A stretch of DNA of 13,390 nt from JBOGGN01 sp050744165 (lineage in GTDB: Bacteria > Actinomycetota > Acidimicrobiia > Acidimicrobiales > Palsa-688), in assembly GCA_050744165.1 (NCBI GenBank), contig JBOGGN010000182.1, positions 1 through 13,390 of the forward strand, read 5' to 3'. Below the pieces are notes generated by a model that was given only the letters and a program-made list of their open reading frames with translations, made no database searches and was not told the DNA's origin. A program made the position numbers and the translations under genes. Below, one piece after another: positions 12,170 to 13,390 of the stretch (the stretch's first letter is position 1; every line of letters starts with the position of its first letter).

Positions 12170-13381
12170 CTATCGACGTCGGGATAAGTGATCGCCGTCG
12201 AACTGGCCCAGGATGGTCGCCCGGTCTCTGTCGAGCTCAGGTGCCCCGGCCCGGACGGCTGGGTCGTCGACGCCGCTCAACTTGATCGGGTTGCCGGCCG
12301 TCTTGAGCCCGGGGATGGCACCGCCGGCAAGCGTGACGACCATTCGCCGAAACAACACCTGGGCGTCCTCGACCACGGCCGCCACGTCGTTCACGGGAGC
12401 ACACGGGATGCCCGCAGCGCCCAGGAGCCCCAGCCACTCGGTTGCCGGGCGTTCCGACAAGGTCGCCTCAATTTCCGACTCCAGCGCCACCCAGTGCCGG
12501 CAGCGCAGCTCGTTGGTGGCGAAGCGAGGATCGCCGGACGTAGCTAACTCCGGCCGGCCCACAGCCTCGCAGAGCCGGTCAAACAGCTCATCGTTGCCGG
12601 CGGCGATGACCAGACGGGTGCCATTTCCGGCCCGGTAGACCCCGAACGGCGTGATCGAGGGGTGCCGGGCGCCGAGCGGCCCGGGCGTCACGGCGCTCGC
12701 CTGGTACCGGACGATGGCGTTTTCGAGCAGCGCGACCTGGCTGTCGAGCATGGAGACGTCGACCTGGCAGCCGCGACCCGTCGATTCCCTGGCGAAAAGG
12801 GCGCTGGTGATTCCAACTGCGCAGAATAATGCCGCTGCCAAATCGCCGATCGAACTGCCAACCCGAACTGGTTCCCCGCCCGGATGACCGGTGATGCTCA
12901 TGATGCCGCCCATCGCCTGGGCGACCATGTCGTAGGCCGGCCGCTCGGCGTACGGCCCGGTCTGGCCGAACCCCGACACCGAGGCCAGGATCAAGCGGGG
13001 CCAACGAGCGGCGAGGATTTTCCAGCCGTAGCCGAGGCGGTCGAGCACGCCGGGCCGGAAGTTTTCGACCAGGACGTCGGCCCGCCCGAGGAGCGCCTCG
13101 AACACGACCCGGTCTTCGGCGACGGCAAGGTCGAGGGCGATCGACTCCTTGCCCCGGTTCACGGAGGCAAAGTACGCCGACTGCCCGTCGATGAAGGGGC
13201 CCATCTGCCGGGCGTCGTCGCCGGTACCGGGGCGTTCGACCTTGATCACCCGGGCGCCGAGATCAGCGAGCACGAGCGTGCAGAACGGTCCCGCCAAAAC
13301 CCGGGACAGGTCGACCACGGTGACCCCTCCGAGCGGCTCCGGGCCGCCCGCGACCCCCGCGACTCGCGCCACCCCCGCCAC
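12170..13381 (-). CDS. CaiB/BaiF-family (class III) CoA-transferase; start uncertain at window edge
   Basis: The protein has 403 residues if GTG 13381 is used. The family moves CoA between acyl acids. The start GGVTVVDLSRVLAGPFCTLV, then LADLGARVIKVERPGTGDD, SVNRGKESIALDL, DVLVENFRPGVLDRLGYG, SVSGFGQTGPYAERPAYDM (Asp151 fits the catalytic Asp that carries the acyl intermediate) and GNPIKLSG near the end are all typical, and the length is normal. The substrate cannot be read from sequence. The first 13 residues (VAG repeats) are not conserved and come from a GC-rich repeat at the window edge. GTG 13372 or a start beyond the window are equally possible. It is convergent with def and probably unrelated to the proteasome. 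Confidence 0.93.
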   Translation of the reverse strand: MAGVARVAGVAGGPEPLGGVTVVDLSRVLAGPFCTLVLADLGARVIKVERPGTGDDARQMGPFIDGQSAYFASVNRGKESIALDLAVAEDRVVFEALLGRADVLVENFRPGVLDRLGYGWKILAARWPRLILASVSGFGQTGPYAERPAYDMVAQAMGGIMSITGHPGGEPVRVGSSIGDLAAALFCAVGITSALFARESTGRGCQVDVSMLDSQVALLENAIVRYQASAVTPGPLGARHPSITPFGVYRAGNGTRLVIAAGNDELFDRLCEAVGRPELATSGDPRFATNELRCRHWVALESEIEATLSERPATEWLGLLGAAGIPCAPVNDVAAVVEDAQVLFRRMVVTLAGGAIPGLKTAGNPIKLSGVDDPAVRAGAPELDRDRATILGQFDGDHLSRRR

Positions 13382-13390
13382 CCCCGCGAC

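Overview
The window is GC-rich and carries the Pup-proteasome genes arc(mpa)-dop-pup-prcB-prcA, which points to an actinomycetote. Frequent GTG starts fit this. The mixture of a subtilase, a TPR-CHAT-type protein, a ferredoxin and a CaiB-type CoA-transferase does not fix a genus; an acidimicrobiia-like or other less-studied actinobacterial lineage is my guess.

Left part (1-3219): two divergent genes share a 71-bp spacer. On the minus strand is the N-terminal 520 residues of a TPR-repeat protein. It runs off the window just as it reaches the sequence that normally precedes a CHAT (caspase-like) domain. On the plus strand is an intracellular S8 subtilase with a complete catalytic site, a charged low-complexity N-terminus and seven Pro-Val-Tyr-Gly-Ser repeats. 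This two-protease pair is the best candidate here for a little-described system.

Middle-left (3264-4543): a four-helix membrane protein (+), then a cupredoxin lipoprotein (-) and a small ferredoxin (-). The ferredoxin has a convincing -35/-10 promoter facing away from the proteasome locus.

Proteasome locus (4768-12129, all +): ARC/Mpa unfoldase with a C-terminal Gln-Tyr-Leu; Dop; Pup ending directly in Glu; then a probable terminator and a 395-bp repeat-rich spacer with a 52-nt near-perfect palindrome; an AbiEi-like/DUF559 nuclease-like gene inserted between pup and prcB; PrcB; PrcA with an unusual ~95-residue acidic/Gly-Ser tail; and peptide deformylase. The ligase PafA is not in the window. 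Pup would be attached elsewhere by PafA. ARC recognises pupylated substrates through its coiled coils and docks on the PrcA ring with its C-terminus. PrcB cleaves the substrate, and Dop recycles Pup.

Right edge: a convergent CaiB/BaiF CoA-transferase (-), whose start lies in or beyond a low-complexity GTG-rich stretch. I saw no tRNA, rRNA, CRISPR or insertion sequence. Short tandem duplications recur throughout the window, in coding tails, across stop codons and in spacers.
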